A stretch of 64,000 nt of DNA, from positions 1-64,000 of the forward strand of contig NC_090121.1 of the NCBI RefSeq assembly GCF_023973825.1, given 5' to 3'. Every line of letters starts with the position of its first letter. Position 1 is the first letter of the stretch. Under the pieces are notes generated by a model. It did not search any database, was not told the DNA's origin, and was given only the letters and a program-made list of their open reading frames with translations. Positions 49,548-63,738 of the stretch are shown here, piece by piece. The position numbers were made by a program, and so were the translations under genes. Origin of the DNA: Plasmodium brasilianum (lineage: Eukaryota > Apicomplexa > Aconoidasida > Haemosporida > Plasmodiidae).

Positions 49548-52500
49548 TTTTAAATGTTTCTTCAATTTTAGAATATTCAAAATACAAGAATAAAAAACGT
49601 TTTTTAAGTATATTTATTTATATATTATATATAAAAATACATAACATATTCGCAATTTTCTTAAATTCTATTAAAAATTTAAAAAGGTTAAAATATATTA
49701 TCTACAAGAAATTGTTTCTAAATTTTTTTAAAGTATAAATTCTTATAATATAAAGATTCTTATGTAAATGCATCATTTAATTATGTTACATAATTCAGAG
49801 GACAACATTACAGAATTATAAAAAACATATAATAGTATTTAAAATTTTTTTCACATCTTCTAATGGTACAAGTTTTAATTACATATTATCAATTTAATGT
49901 TTCTCCTAATATACATATACATAGCACATTTTCTGTAGGATCGTATACAATTTTATAATTTAACATTCTTAAAAATATGTTATTGATTAAATTATGTGTT
50001 CTATATTAATGTAAGAAATTCTCATCTTACATATCCAGCAAGCTATGTATACATAGACATAGATGCACCTACATGATAAATCACTCATTCAGTTTCGTTA
50101 CTTATAATATTATTGTAAATTTTAAAATTAGGAATATGTGAATTAAATTCAAATTTAATTTATATTATTCAGAAAAATTTATATATTTAAATATTATTAT
50201 AATAATTAATATCAAAAATTGCAATATACTAGTATTAAACATTAACATAAAGATATCTAATGTAAATATAACTTAACATATAAAAACTTATTTCTCTGAT
50301 ATATATTATTTACCTTCAATATCTCTCTACATTACATAATATGAATATTATTTATTTATAACTATAAAATTTTAAATCTTAAATATATTTTCATAAATTT
50401 TTAATTAATAATACTAATATATATACTATCATGCTATTATTTATATTAAAGTTTATTAATTAATATTTTCATATAGATACAGTAAATAGTAGAAATAATG
50501 ATATTATAATTATATTTATCATTTTGATAAAAATATTATACCGTTACATATAATTTATTATTTAAAGCTATATTTATTTACATTGTACATAACTTTTAAT
50601 TATTATATTACATTAAACAAAAAATTGATATAAATGTATTTAACATAAAATGAGGATAAAATTTTTTGTTGTATAGTTCGCATTTCACAAAAGAAAGCAT
50701 TTAATAAAACAAATTCCTCAAATATTTTAGTATTAAAAAAATATAATTTATTTATTAAATCCCTTTATTATGAAAAGATTGTTACTATTTTTTGACATTA
50801 TTAAATTAATGCAGTTATTAATATATACATTAAATAGTTCTTTATATTTTGTATCATACTACGTACAAAGGAAATTTTCATTAACTTTCACTGTCATATA
50901 TATTGCACTGAATATATTATATTTTGAATAAATAAATAACTTAATTTTTATTAGTTTTATATTTTGTAATTTTATTTTTTAAATATATATATGAATAAAT
51001 AAAAATCTTTTGGATGTTTCATCATTAAAATCTTTAGAAAATGATAATAGTACTATTTTTAAATAGATCATTAGAAATGAATTTTATTATTATCTCTTTT
51101 ATATTTCTCTTAACATTTATAATTATATTTAATTTATTTCTTCAAACAGTTCTATATACATATACAGATTACTTTTTTAGCTAATATAATTTTACTTATC
51201 GTTTTTATTATTTCTAATTCGTAGTTATAAAAAAGAGTAAACTATTGTTACACAAATTTAATTATTCTTTATAATGCTCCTATAGTAAAAAATTTATTTT
51301 TTTAAACAAGTCAATTATTAGTAGATAACAATATTATGGATATAATTACATCAATGGGAATGAAAATAACCTAAAACTTAATATCATTCTTGCAAAAAAA
51401 AATTTCATTCATTAATCATTTATTTAATAGGATATTTATTGTATTAAGTGCTTATATTATATTATTTCATTATTTTTGCTTATCTTAAATTCCTCTTAAC
51501 TTTCTATTTGTTCATTAGTAAATATAAGCTTATATTCATGTAAAAAAATTTTTTTCTTATTTAATTTTGTTTAGATATGTGTTATAATCTCTGAATTTAT
51601 CAAACATTTATGCAAATTTTCTTATGCAAAATAAAAATTTACTCAAAATTTTGTTATATTTAATATCTCTAAAAAAGTTATGGTTTGTATAATAATATAT
51701 ATAATAAAAAATATATAAAATAAGTTTGTAATATTTCAATTTTACATATTTTTTTGTTGTAACATGTAAAAAAAAAGAGAAAATAATTTTACATAATCAC
51801 TTTTTAAAACGTATATTTTTTTTATTTTAATGATAATATAATATATTCATTATTAGACTCTTTTAATATAACTAGAAGTACCTTGACAAATGTTTTCTTT
51901 TTGTATTTGTAATTTATAATATATAATAAAAATTGAATTTTATTATGTATATATATATATTTTCTTTTTCTTGTAATTAATTGATAAAAATTCATTCCTT
52001 AAAAATTTCATAATAAATAAAAATCTTTTTAAAAAATGACATAGAGAGAAAAACATACACATTCTTTCAATATGTATTTTTATTTATAACATAGTTATAA
52101 TTACATTTATATTATAATTTATTTAATGTTTTACATAGTCATATAAAATCATATATTAAATATTTTTATAAATTAATTTACTAATTTTCATATATTATTT
52201 ATTTTTAATTCAGTTACAAGTATCATTTTTAGTTAATTTTCCATAATAATTACGAATGCTACATAAAAATAAAAATATTTCGTGTATATTAATATATTTT
52301 TTATGTTAATAAAAATTTCATCAGGTTATTGTTATGAATTTTCTTATATTAAAGTAATTTATAAAAATTAAATGTAATCATAAGATCCGTTGAATTTTCT
52401 CAGAAATTTTCTTGTATTGATTTATTTAAGAATTCAGCTAATGCAATAATTTATTAAATAAAAGGAACCCCCTCAAAAAAAAACTAAAGAATAATATCAA

Positions 52501-53340
52501 AAAATATACATGAATACTAATTATTTTACAAATTTAATAAACGTAGTTATATAAATTTTATGTTTAAATAGTTTAATAATATTTTTCTTATTATTTAAGT
52601 TCATTTATAATTATTGCATAGCATAATTTTGTGGAACAAATTTATTATTGTACATAATATTTGGTTATTCTATTTTCTCATTGTGATTTCAGTCAAAATT
52701 GTTTATCATATTTAAAATAAGTACATTGCATATAATTACCTATAATACAAATTATAAGACTTTTTTTGTATTACCTGTAGTTTTGTAGTTATATTTATAA
52801 CAAAATTTCTTAAAAACTCTAAAGTTTATACTATATAACTAATATTTATCAATATCTTTCTAACTATTTGTTGATAAAAATTTATTGTTAATTTTATGAT
52901 ATATAAAATATGTGTCATTTTGTATTATTAATTTAAGGTAAATATATTTAATGTACTTTTATATTATATAGTTTGTAATATCATAAAATTATTTTATGTT
53001 TATTTACTTTCTTTTTTAACGATGTTTTAATTTCTCTACAATATCGCTATTTGAATATTTCACAATATTTTTCACATATTTATTGTATACTATTTAAACA
53101 TATGTTTGCATCCTATTAATTGCAACTTTTTATTTTTTCCTTCTTTAATTTAGTTCTTATAAATTATTGCTATATATGGATTTTGAGTTATTATTTTTCA
53201 AATATTTTTATTTTAATTTACCTCGTTAAATGGGTTACATTGACACAAGGAATCTTAAGTTCGAGAACAAGTAGTAATTACTCAATGTCTTTTAGTATTT
53301 CTACTAAGAACAATTGAAATATAAGCTTATTATGGTTTCC
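49548..53340. other. 3.8-kb gene-poor spacer
   Basis: No gene. A pir exon 3-like phrase on the minus strand (acceptor then FTLFYNYELEIIKTI, about 51172-51246, running to a stop) may be a relic but has no exon 2 beside it. The stretch 53225-53340 appears to continue past the stop of the decayed pir exon 3. Confidence 0.45.
51172..51246 (-). pseudogene. Possible pir exon 3 relic
   Basis: The minus strand has a splice acceptor (aacaatag) followed by TTTACTC and an open frame beginning FTLFYNYELEIIKTI and ending at a TAG. The position and opening codons mimic the FTP start of pir exon 3 seen at 22033, 36239 and 48471, but SW is missing and no exon 2 is detectable. Confidence 0.22.
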
Positions 53341-54900
53341 TTATATTGCTATATAAATAACCCTTCGTTTTTCTTTTTTGTTCCTCTTATATAACCACGA
53401 TAAAAAGGGAATGAACTAATATGATAATGTACAATATAAAACAAATATAATATAGTTTTATTTTATAATAATAAATTTTTAAAGAAATTTCATTATATAT
53501 AGAAATACAAAATATTTATATTTTAATATGATATTTATATATACTTCGTAAAAAACAAAAAAAAACTATAATTAATACAAATATACGAGTACATTATATA
53601 TCTGGACAGAAGTGAACATAACTAGATATATTATATAGACGTACTAAGGTATTAGTATTATCATGAATAGTACACAAAATTCTTTTAACTTTTGATACGT
53701 TTGTTTTATAATTCAACATTAATTTAGTGAATGCTGTTTCACAAGCGTCCATTTCTTTTAATCTTTGGTCTCGTACTGACGCCGAGAAACTTAATAAAAC
53801 TTTTGATATAACAATATCTAACAAATCAGAATGAGCTTTTGATCTAATGCCTGACGAGAAACTTTTAGATATTCCTTTTCTTTCATATTTTTTCACGCTT
53901 ATTTCCTCATACGATATTTTACTTCAATCATTTACGTTTCCCCTTACATAGCTGAGCACTAATGCTTTATGAGCAAATTCAGAAACATCTATTTTAGGCT
54001 TTCCTTCAATGCTTTCTCTTATATTTTTTAAACGTTTTTAGTGTTATTGGAATACCTTTACAAAACTATATTGACCTACCATGAAAACCATCCATCTGAT
54101 TGTATCCGCTTAAGCAAGTACTGATGGTTTTTTCTAGTCCAGAATTTTTACATTCCTTTCTTCTATCAACAAATTTATATTTAATAGAACTTTTTGAGAA
54201 TATGAAATATTCTTTTGCTCAATTAATATCATAAGTACGTATTAAATAATTGCGATTATAATCTTTTCGCAAATAAAATAATCTTCGCTAGTATCTTTCC
54301 CAATTTAATTACAGCAATCCACTTTGTTCTTTTTATATAGTTATTTAATTGGATTAAGGTATTTATAATATTCCTTGTAGATAGAATCATTAGAACTACT
54401 AAAGCAAATATCAATAGCATTGTGAACTGCTATATAATTATACAAATCCTTTTTTTCATTCTACTTTTTCAAAATGTCATTTGGATCGTACTCAATCTGA
54501 TAATAACATTTAGATTTATGATAATATTTATTTTTGATATCGAAAAGTTTACTAATAAGATAATCATAATCCTTTGTATAACATGTATAAATCATTTTCT
54601 ACAATTCATAATATTACCAGTAAGTGCAACATAAGAAACGAATATTACTATTCTCTTTGTTCAGTAATGTAGATAAGTTCCTAAAACTTCCCGTAGTTTT
54701 AATATATAGTTCACTTTTTCGTTGACATTTTCCTTAAATTTTTGAAATATTTTACAGTTTTCATTAAAATCTTATCTTTATGTTCCATTAATATATTTTT
54801 CATATATTTTAAATACCGCTAACTCTCTCTCTAATTCATTCTCAAAATTGAGGAAAAAATATGAATTATATAAATATATAAATAATTTCTTTAGAAAAAA
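53341..54900 (-). pseudogene. Decayed pir pseudogene
   Basis: Broken pir exon 2 fragments occur in order down the minus strand: NFENELERELAVFKIYEKYI (about 54850-54790), CKIFQKFKENVNEKVNYILK, DYDYLISKLFDIKNKYYHKS, KCYYQIEYDPNDILKK then a stop, NEKKDLYNYIAVHNAIDICF (about 54455-54395), KEYYKYLNPIK then a stop, KKNKVDCCN then a stop, and RRKECKNSGLEKTISTCLSG (about 54165-54105). This order of cysteine blocks is the pir/vir ectodomain pattern. An exon 3 with acceptor at 53416-53417 reads FIPFLSWLYKRNKKEKRR and ends early at 53341. Several frameshifts and stops make it dead. A coding-like segment of unknown family (53594-54037) sits between the ectodomain and exon 3, where the membrane segment should be. 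Confidence 0.72.
53594..54037 (-). pseudogene. Coding-like segment of unknown family inside the pir pseudogene
   Basis: A 148-codon frame with one internal TGA (53924-53926), much less AT-rich than its surroundings. It reads EGKPKIDVSEFAHKALVLSY, then VRGNVND and a stop, then SKISYEEISVKKYERKGISK, SDLLDIVISKVLLSFSASVR, CETAFTKLMLNYKTNVSKVK and an end at FCPDI. It has no hydrophobic membrane segment and no pir signature. The balanced composition suggests a formerly conserved protein or a piece of another gene inserted into the pir. I do not recognise the family. Confidence 0.5.
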
Positions 54901-57900
54901 TGTCATTGTGCTTCAAAAGAAACGAATATTTATAATAATAACATTTTAATATTTTCATTTAGTAAAAATTTAATATGTTCCCATATCATCTCCCTTATAG
55001 ATTTCATTTTGTAATAGCATATCTGAAATTAATAAAAAAGCATTGTTAATTAATATATGTTCCTAGTTATAAAAAAGAATAGCTCATAGTATTTTATCAT
55101 ATTAGGTATAATTTTATATATATGTTAAAAACAAAGTTAATGATTATTAGTAAGGACTTCTTTTCAAAAAATATACATGAGAATTAATTTAAAACTGCTA
55201 TTTTTATCATATAAAACTCAAGAATTTAATTTTGAAAAAAATAATATTACAATTAAGTGAATTATACTTTAATAAATTATTATTTCGTAAAATATTAATA
55301 TATATCAATATTATATAATTCTGTGCTAATGTATAATAAAGCAGTATTAGTAAGGTTCCATAAACATAAATGCCAATTTTTATAGCAACATATTCATAAC
55401 AATTTTATTTTACATATTAAAGTAATGATTATGCATTAGTATATTTTTTCTTAAAATTGTAAATATTTTTTATGAACAATGATAACAATTCAAGATGGAA
55501 ATTTTAATATACTTACTAACATATTTATTCAAGTTTGTGGATTATTCTAATACATAATATATTTATAATATTAAGCTAAATTCTTTTATAAATATAAATA
55601 TTTTAATATAAGAAAAAAAATATTATGTTTTAATAAATGTATACATAATAAATAAATTCTAACATATGATATAAGTCCTTCTTAGGAAACATATTATTTA
55701 TTATATCCGTAATACCTGAAAGGTATCTTATATATTATAATTATAAAATTATACACACCACTTTTCTCCTTTTAAAAATTGTAAAGTTAAAATGTTATCT
55801 TGTTGCATGTTTTAATTGTTTTTATATAATATTATTTATTTTCCCATTTTAAGCTAATATATATACGATTGTAAAATGATATGATGAATTATTTTAAATA
55901 AGAAAACACATAAATAAAAGTTAAATACGATCATCTTTATAATATAAAACACTTCTTGATATATATATACAAAATTTTCAAAATAAAAAAAATATAACTG
56001 CAGATATAAATGAAAGCATATTCTTTATAATATACATTATTTATATAAATATATTTGTAACAATTTTTTTAAAATTACCTAAATTCTTAATAATTATGGA
56101 AATATATGTTATGTGTTTTTTCAAATATATATATAATTATATGCTTTATTTACTTCAATATCAATACTAAAGGTAAAAAAGCATATGTACGATCTTTATA
56201 CTTCTTATTATATATTTCTTTAATATAATTTTGCAATTTTTTCATAATGTTTATTAATGTAGCTTTCATTCGAAAGACAATATTTTTAATAAGTTATTAC
56301 CAAAATCGTCAACATTATACTCTATATTATATACATTATATTTTTTATATGAACTCAAATCATTTAAAATATTTTCTTAAGAGTGATAACAATATAATTA
56401 TATAAATAAATTTTCATATGAAAAAATAATACATTTTACTTTGATAAAAATAAAACGTTTATGAAGATCTATTTACAACTACTATCATAATAAAATCAGA
56501 TATAAACATTCATATTTATATTATTTACCTACTAAGTTCTAATATATATTTATTAAATAAAATAAAAAAAATTTGAATATAAATATATAAAAATAAAAAA
56601 AATAGAGTAAAATAAATTCTATTCATTTTTATAAACACTTAAATAAATTTAAAAATTTACATAAATCTAATTAGCAATAACATTTCTTCCATTAACTATT
56701 AAGCTTAAATTATAGTAATACTATTAATTGAGCACAAAATAAACAATCATAATTATAAAAAAATGAAATGTATTTATATATTATAATATTACATAATAAT
56801 ATAATATTATATGTTGAAATGTCAAATAAAAGCGTATGCATTTGTATATATATTATATATGTGTATTAAATTTTTATTATATATTTTTTTTTTTCAACAA
56901 TAATATATATATACGCTTTAAAAAATAAAATTTGTAAATAGATTTCTTCTTTATTTTTAAATTTTTATTATATTTTAAAAACATTTCATAAATTATTCTT
57001 TTATTTATCAGAATCCTATGTATAATTTTCCTCTAAATATATAATATTCTTCTTGATTAAAAATAGCCATAAATTAATATATAATTTTTGTGCATTATTT
57101 TAATGCACCATAGTTAATAAAAAATAGGCACATTTTGTATATTAATTATTTTTACAGATTTTTTATATAATGAAAAAAAATCATTTTATATCCCATGGTG
57201 CTAGATAATAATACATTCAAATAAATATAATCATAAATAATATTATACTACTTTACAATTAAAATAATGGAATACTTTTAACGAACTTTTTAAATTTTAT
57301 ATTCTCTATTTTAATTTCAAATAATCAAAATAGATAAAAAAAAAAAATAAAAGACCTTATACGATATCTTTCAGCTGTACAATTTCCGCATGAAAACTAA
57401 TAAAGTTTATTAGTTATTAGTGCCATGAAAGAATTTTAATTTTTTGTTAAATTTTCCTTCTTTAAAAATTCAATTTAATTTATATATAAATAAGCTAATA
57501 GAACATATAATATTAAGTTAAAAATTTGATACTATACTACCAAAAATAAATATATATAATGTAAAATATTTTAAATTGCTCTATACTGTATTTTAATTAT
57601 TTATATAAGGATAAATAGATTAAATGAAATTTAAAAATATAAATTCTTTTGTATATGCATATTTTACTTCATAAATTTTTGTTTTGAAATAAATAAAAAA
57701 TATGAAGTACAACGCACAAAAAGAAAAATGTTAAAGTGAAATTTCTACCATTATGTATATTTTTTTCCTATCAAAACAAATATATATAGGAACATTAAAT
57801 ATATAATTTATTCCTTCTCAAAATAATTGGATGTGAAATTAAATTGGTTGTGTTACGATCAGCAAGTTTTCCTTATTATATTTTGCAATAAAGTATTAAT

Positions 57901-59589
57901 ATATATATAATATATAAAAAATTAGGTGTTTTAATAGAATATTGTAATATTTAACTAGAAAGTAAAAAAAATTAGTTTATTTATTTTACTTAAATACTTA
58001 TTATTATGATTATAATTTTTACAGTTAGCAATACGTTACTAGTTTCACTTATTGAAGTTCCTAAAGTCATACATACATAAATAAGGCAAATATATATAGC
58101 GTCAATGTTAAGAAGTTAATATATAGATTTACATAATAAAGATAAATAATACAAATGATAATCATAACTTTCATTTTTATTAGAATTTATCACGTAGCAA
58201 AAATAATTTATTAAATAAAATCATATATATATCTCATTTATACATTTTATACAAAATGTTATATTTCTCCTTTTTTTAAGGAAAAATTTTAATAAATATA
58301 TTGTTATAAATTAATTTAATACTACTACAATATATCAAATTAATAAAATCAAAATGATATAATTATACATAAAGCACAAATTACATCGGTTTATGTTTAT
58401 TACTTTTTATTACATTAAAAAAGTATCATTATTAATATCAGAATATTTGTAGTTTTTTAATATTAATTTTGCATATATTAAAATAGATGCAAGTCCTTAT
58501 TAATATTAACTTTAGATCATATACAGGCAAATATACACAATAGAACAAATAAAAAAATAAATATATATATTTATTTACCTAAATATATCAAAAAATTTTA
58601 TTTATTTTTGTTTTTCTTATTGGTAATGCAAATTTTATTTTTTATAACTTATTTGCACAAAACTATTGCTATCACGAAGCAAAAAAAAGTATGTTTCTAT
58701 AGTAAAAGTTAATGAAATTTTAATTTAAGTTTATCAGTACACTCACTTGATGCAAGTAAAATAAATTATTATATGGAATATAATATAAGAATAAATTTTC
58801 ATAATATTATATATTCATGTAATTTTTATAATTTGAATTAAAGACATATTTTAAGTAGACATAATTTTGTGCACTTATACTTTATTCTTTCACAATTATT
58901 TATAATACTCAAAATTATTGACTTAAATATGTAATTTATTCTTAATAAAAATATCATGCTATTTCTCAATTATCATACCAAATATAAATCACTTTAAGAT
59001 ATAAACATACGCTGAGAACGCTTTTGTAAAATACATTAATTTAAATGCATTTAAAATAATGATATTTATAACAAATATTAGTTAATTTTTTTTTTTTTAC
59101 AAAAACAAAAAATTACGCTGTTTTTGTTATATACTAAATGAAAAAGACATGTACAATTAATTTAAAGCAAATCATATATTTTTTTTAATTGACTCACGAA
59201 CAAATAGTTTTTTACTAAAAGATAAAAACAGTAATGAAAACAAAATAAATGTATCTTATAATGTAATAATATGAATTTCTTACTAATTCAAGGAAATAAT
59301 AAGAAATTCACTTTTTTATGTGAGTTTTATTGAATACGTATATTTCATCAAAAACCTATAAGTAAAAACACTCGTATTTCATGCATATGTAATAAATTAA
59401 GAACAAAAAATTTTTGAAAATACGAATTTATAAAATAAGATCATCCAATTCAATAAATATTACGAATATATGTTTTTATAATTTAGATCGGAATAGACAT
59501 GTATGTTCAATTAGTATTATAACAATTAATTAAATGCATGTATTCTTCTTAAGAATACAATATTTTTAAGAATACTATATAAATTATTT
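54901..59589. other. 4.7-kb gene-poor spacer
   Basis: Almost pure AT sequence with long (AT)n and poly-T tracts (for example 56883-56894). The only coding-like trace is a faint pir N-terminus near 56.2-56.4 kb, listed separately. Confidence 0.5.
56170..56385 (-). pseudogene. Possible pir exon 2 relic
   Basis: The minus strand reads DLSSYKKYNVYNIEYNVDDF followed by GNNLLKILSFE, a stop, and in another frame SYINKHYEKIAKLY. The L-S-S-Y-K-K-Y-N opening resembles the LPSxxxYN start of pir exon 2. It is short, broken and without exon 1, so this is tentative. Confidence 0.3.
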
Positions 59590-60505
59590 TTAGAACTTTA
59601 AAGATTTTCTAACAAAAGGACTTAACTCATTGTAACAAATTTTAGAATTCTTTTCCTTTATCATTTTATATTTTAGAATTTTTATAAAAGTATAAATTAT
59701 ACCTATTACAGATAAGAAGAATGCAATTGTAAAAACTGCTGAACCTACTACCATAAGAATCATAGGTGATGTACCATTCTTAAACGCATTTGCTACTTCC
59801 TCATCTGAGTAATAATAATATATTAATACAACATTTAATAATAAAAATACGATTTCTGTCAATAACACTAATAGGAAAGGGGTAAGTACTGAAGATTTCT
59901 TTCTACATATCATTCTATTTGTAATATTTCTTATTAATTTTCATATTATTTCTAATTTTATAAAAGGAATCTAATAGATTGAATATTTTTCTTTCAACAT
60001 AGTTATCGAATCAACTAAGTAAAGAAGACATTTTTTTCTTAGAAGCATTATCCCCTTCATCCCTATATAATTCAATTGCTTCTAAATCTTCTATATCTGA
60101 TACATTATCTTCGTCACTTTTAGATATATATTCCTCTTCATTTAGCAATGGAGTATTCCATCCATTACGTAATGTATCATCATATAATTTTACATACATT
60201 AAATCCTCTGCTATTAATCAGTTATATATTAAATTTAAATTGCCTTCTTACATTTCTTACCTAATATTTTATTACAATTATTCTAAAGAAAAAACGTAAA
60301 TAAACATTTATAATTTCTACAAATATATATTACTATACTACGCAAGTATTTTTAAAAGCAAAACCAAATAAGAAATTAAAAAAAAAATGTAAAAAAATAT
60401 TGAATATTATTATAATACCGCATAATTGTTATAATAGCATACCAAAATTAAAATGATAAATACAATGATATTAACAAAGATGAAATACTTGAAATTTTCT
60501 TTTAT
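59590..60505 (-). pseudogene. Decayed gene for a Plasmodium exported protein
   Basis: Exon 1 relic 60419-60505 has the usual hydrophobic segment but begins ATA where ATG is expected (codes KENFKYFIFVNIIVFIILIL after it). The intron is 60283-60418. Exon 2 starts NNCNKILGKKCKKAI then hits stops and shifts frame. A canonical RLLAED PEXEL appears as stop-L-I-A-E-D, the arginine codon having become TGA. An acidic block follows (MYVKLYDDTLRNGWNTPLLN, then NEEEYISKSDEDNVSDIEDL), with a second TGA at 60011-60013 after MSSLLS. Beyond it the frame goes on as FDNYVERKIFNLLDSFYKIR, shifts again near 59915, and ends with two membrane segments (SVLTPFLLVLLTEIVFLLLN; ILMVVGSAVFTIAFFLSVIG) and a TAA at 59590. 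At least five lesions. Family function unknown. Confidence 0.78.
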
Positions 60506-63500
60506 TGTTTAATATAATTCTTATGCATATTGAATAATAATAATATTAACCATATTAAAAATACTTAAAACGAAAAACATTACTGATTTTTTAATTATTT
60601 CTAATTTATATATTCTTAATATAATAAATTTACTTTATATTATATATATCCTATAAAATATTACAATACAAAATAACAATAAAATTGATTTATCATAATT
60701 TCTATATAGGATAATTATTAAAAAAAAAAAAAAGCTCTATAAAAAATAATTTAAAAGAAACGAAATGATAAACATTTAGGTATTTATATGTAAAAGGATA
60801 ACAAATTTTCAATTTATTAATTTTATTCAGAAATATAAAAAAATTGAAAAAGAATATATTAGATAAAATAAAGAATTATTTAATCAACGAAAACAAACTT
60901 TTGTTTATTTAAAACAAAGCATATCTTGTATTAAGTGTATACTGATATATATTTAGAAACTAGCTATTGAAATTTATGTTGTACTCAATTTTTAATTCTT
61001 ATGTTATACAAGTTTTTTCTAATGTGCTGTGTTATAACTAAATAATACAAATTATAAAGAAAGTGAAAATAATAGTAAAAGAATATAGTGTTATAAAATT
61101 TCGCTTTCATTGTATTATATATATATAATATTACATTATTAAAATATTATATTCTTTTACAACCTATTATATATTGATAAAATAAAATTTAAGTCTAGTA
61201 AAATATATTCAATATATGTATATATTTAAATTACTCTAATAATAAAATATATATTTTTTATAATTTATCATATTATGCAATTTACTTAAATACTAATATT
61301 ATTAATTGTTATTTAATAAAATATTTTAAAATTTATAAATTATATACTTTATATTTCTTGCGAAATTGTAAAAAATTTTACATTTATTAAAACATTAATA
61401 CATCAAAAAGGAAAAAAAAGCAAAAAACATATTTTTCTAACATAAAACTATTGTATGCATTTCAGTAATTTTAAAAATAATTATAGACATGTTAAATTAC
61501 AAAAAAATATAGACAAGAATAATACAAATTTAAGTTATATATAATGATGATAAATAAAATTATGAAAAAAATAAGACAAACTAATTTTTTTTATGAAATT
61601 TTTGAAAGAAATATTATCATACTATTTCATATATAATTAAGTAATAAAAAAAAAAAATTTAAATGAACTATATAACAGTTAATATTAATATATAATATAA
61701 AATTTTCCTATAAGAAGATATTTATTTTATATACTCTTATTTTTACTTTTTTAACATTACAAAACAGTATTTTAAAATTATGAATTCATTATATTAAAAA
61801 AATTATTGTTAAATAAAAAAAAAAAAAACAAAGAAAATTATCATAGTTAAAGTGATTTTTTTGAATTATTAATTGAAGTTACAAAAACTTAATATATTTT
61901 TATTCCATTAATTTATATGGGCATATTTTAACGTTCATAACTACATTCGCTTTGTATTCTACAGAAACTTTTATCATTACAACAACAAAAATTTTATTTA
62001 ATTAAAAAAATTTTTTTTTACATAAAAATTAGTTAACACATAAAAATTTATAAAATAAGCACATAAAGTTATACAATAAAATATATTATAATAAAATGAA
62101 AGTTCCATATAATATAATGAAGTAAATACTCTAATTTTTTTACACCCTCAAAAATTCATTGGAATGTTTATCGATCTTGAATTTTTTTTATTTTTTCATT
62201 TTACATATTTAACTATAATAATAATGTGCAAGATTTTTTTATATGCTTACCTTATCATGAATATTTACATAATATATTTAAAATAGAATTAAATCAAAAT
62301 TACTTATATGTAATAATGAAATAATAAATACACGAATAGTATGATTTACTGGAACATTATAATTAGCACAATTTTAATAATCCCATACATTCAACTGCTA
62401 CTAAAACTAAAATTCCATCAATAAACCTTAACTATCTCTTAGATATAACCTGAAGTACAAACATATATTTATGAATTATATTAAAGAAAAATAATTCGAT
62501 TCTGTCACTATTATTTTATTAAAAAAATAATAGTCACATTATTGATAAATTTGTAATGATAAAGGTAAACTATATATATTCATATATTTTTCAAATAATA
62601 TTAATCATTACATAATTTATTTGTAAATATCCATAAAAGATAGGATAAATATAAAAAAAAATACTCATAAATAATGAAATCGTAGAAAATACTTTTATAT
62701 TTTAATTAATTATAATTTGTATTTTTGTATACATATAAAACATTTATAGAATATTACATTTATTCATGAAGAAATTAAAAAGGAATTATATATATTATCA
62801 TTAATATGTGATTAAATTTAATTTGTTAATTTAATATTTGAATGATACAATAAATATGAATCATATATATGACCTTTATAAATATTCAATATAATTTATT
62901 TTTAATAAATTTATTCAAAATAGAAATAACACTACAATTAAGAACAATAATAAAATTATAAATATTCTTAACTTCTCATTAAATTGTAAGGATATAGAAT
63001 TCCGTAATTAATAAAATATTATAAATAATCCATATATAGTAAGAACCTTACCTTATTATATATTAATAACTCCCCCAATATGTCTCTCAAAAAATAAACA
63101 TAAACATGTTTTAAAAAAATTTTACTGTAAATATGAATAACAAATATATCTAAAGACATATTTTACAAAGTAAATAAGTTTTTTTAAGTAAATATATATA
63201 TATGAACGCAACGATATATACTCACTTCATTTCATTAAATACAAAACAAGGAATATATATTGTTAAATCAGAACTAATTTTATATTTTTCTAATTACGTA
63301 AACAAATTGCAATTTTCTCCCAGAAAAGGCAAAAAAGAGTAAGAAGCATTTTTATTAGGACAAATGTAAATATAAAAAATGCTCTTTTAAAATTATATTA
63401 ATTATATGGTTATGTTTTCATCTTAAGGTACATGTAAATATTCTTCATAGAAATCTATCTAAATACACAAATATATGATACATGCAGTAGTGTACAATTA

Positions 63501-63738
63501 AACTAATATAATAATTTAAAATACAAACTTTTAAAAATTAAAACATTCGAATTCATAAAAAAACTAAGAACATATATGTTTTGTCTCTGGAGTGAAAAAG
63601 GGCGTTAATATATAATTGCTTCTCTAAAATTTCAGCAATTAATTATATGTTTACTATAAATATAACTAATAATACTTTAGACGTTACATCATATTAAAAG
63701 ATACTTGAGGTAAAAAAACATATTTCTTATTATTTATT
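60506..63738. other. Spacer left of the last fam-m gene
   Basis: No gene. Homopolymers and (AT)n occur throughout. The last part carries the fam-m 3' motif copy 5 at 63550-63564. Confidence 0.5.
63550..63564 (-). promoter_or_regulatory. Conserved fam-m 3'-flank A-rich motif, copy 5
   Basis: The + strand reads aattcataaaaaaac, one base different from copy 2, 175 bases beyond the stop at 63739. Confidence 0.5.

Noticed and set aside
53120..53317. 65-codon + strand frame ending in SSRTSSNYSMSFSISTKNN
   Set aside because: Probably the complement of a decayed extension of the pir exon 3 on the minus strand; no start context or second exon.
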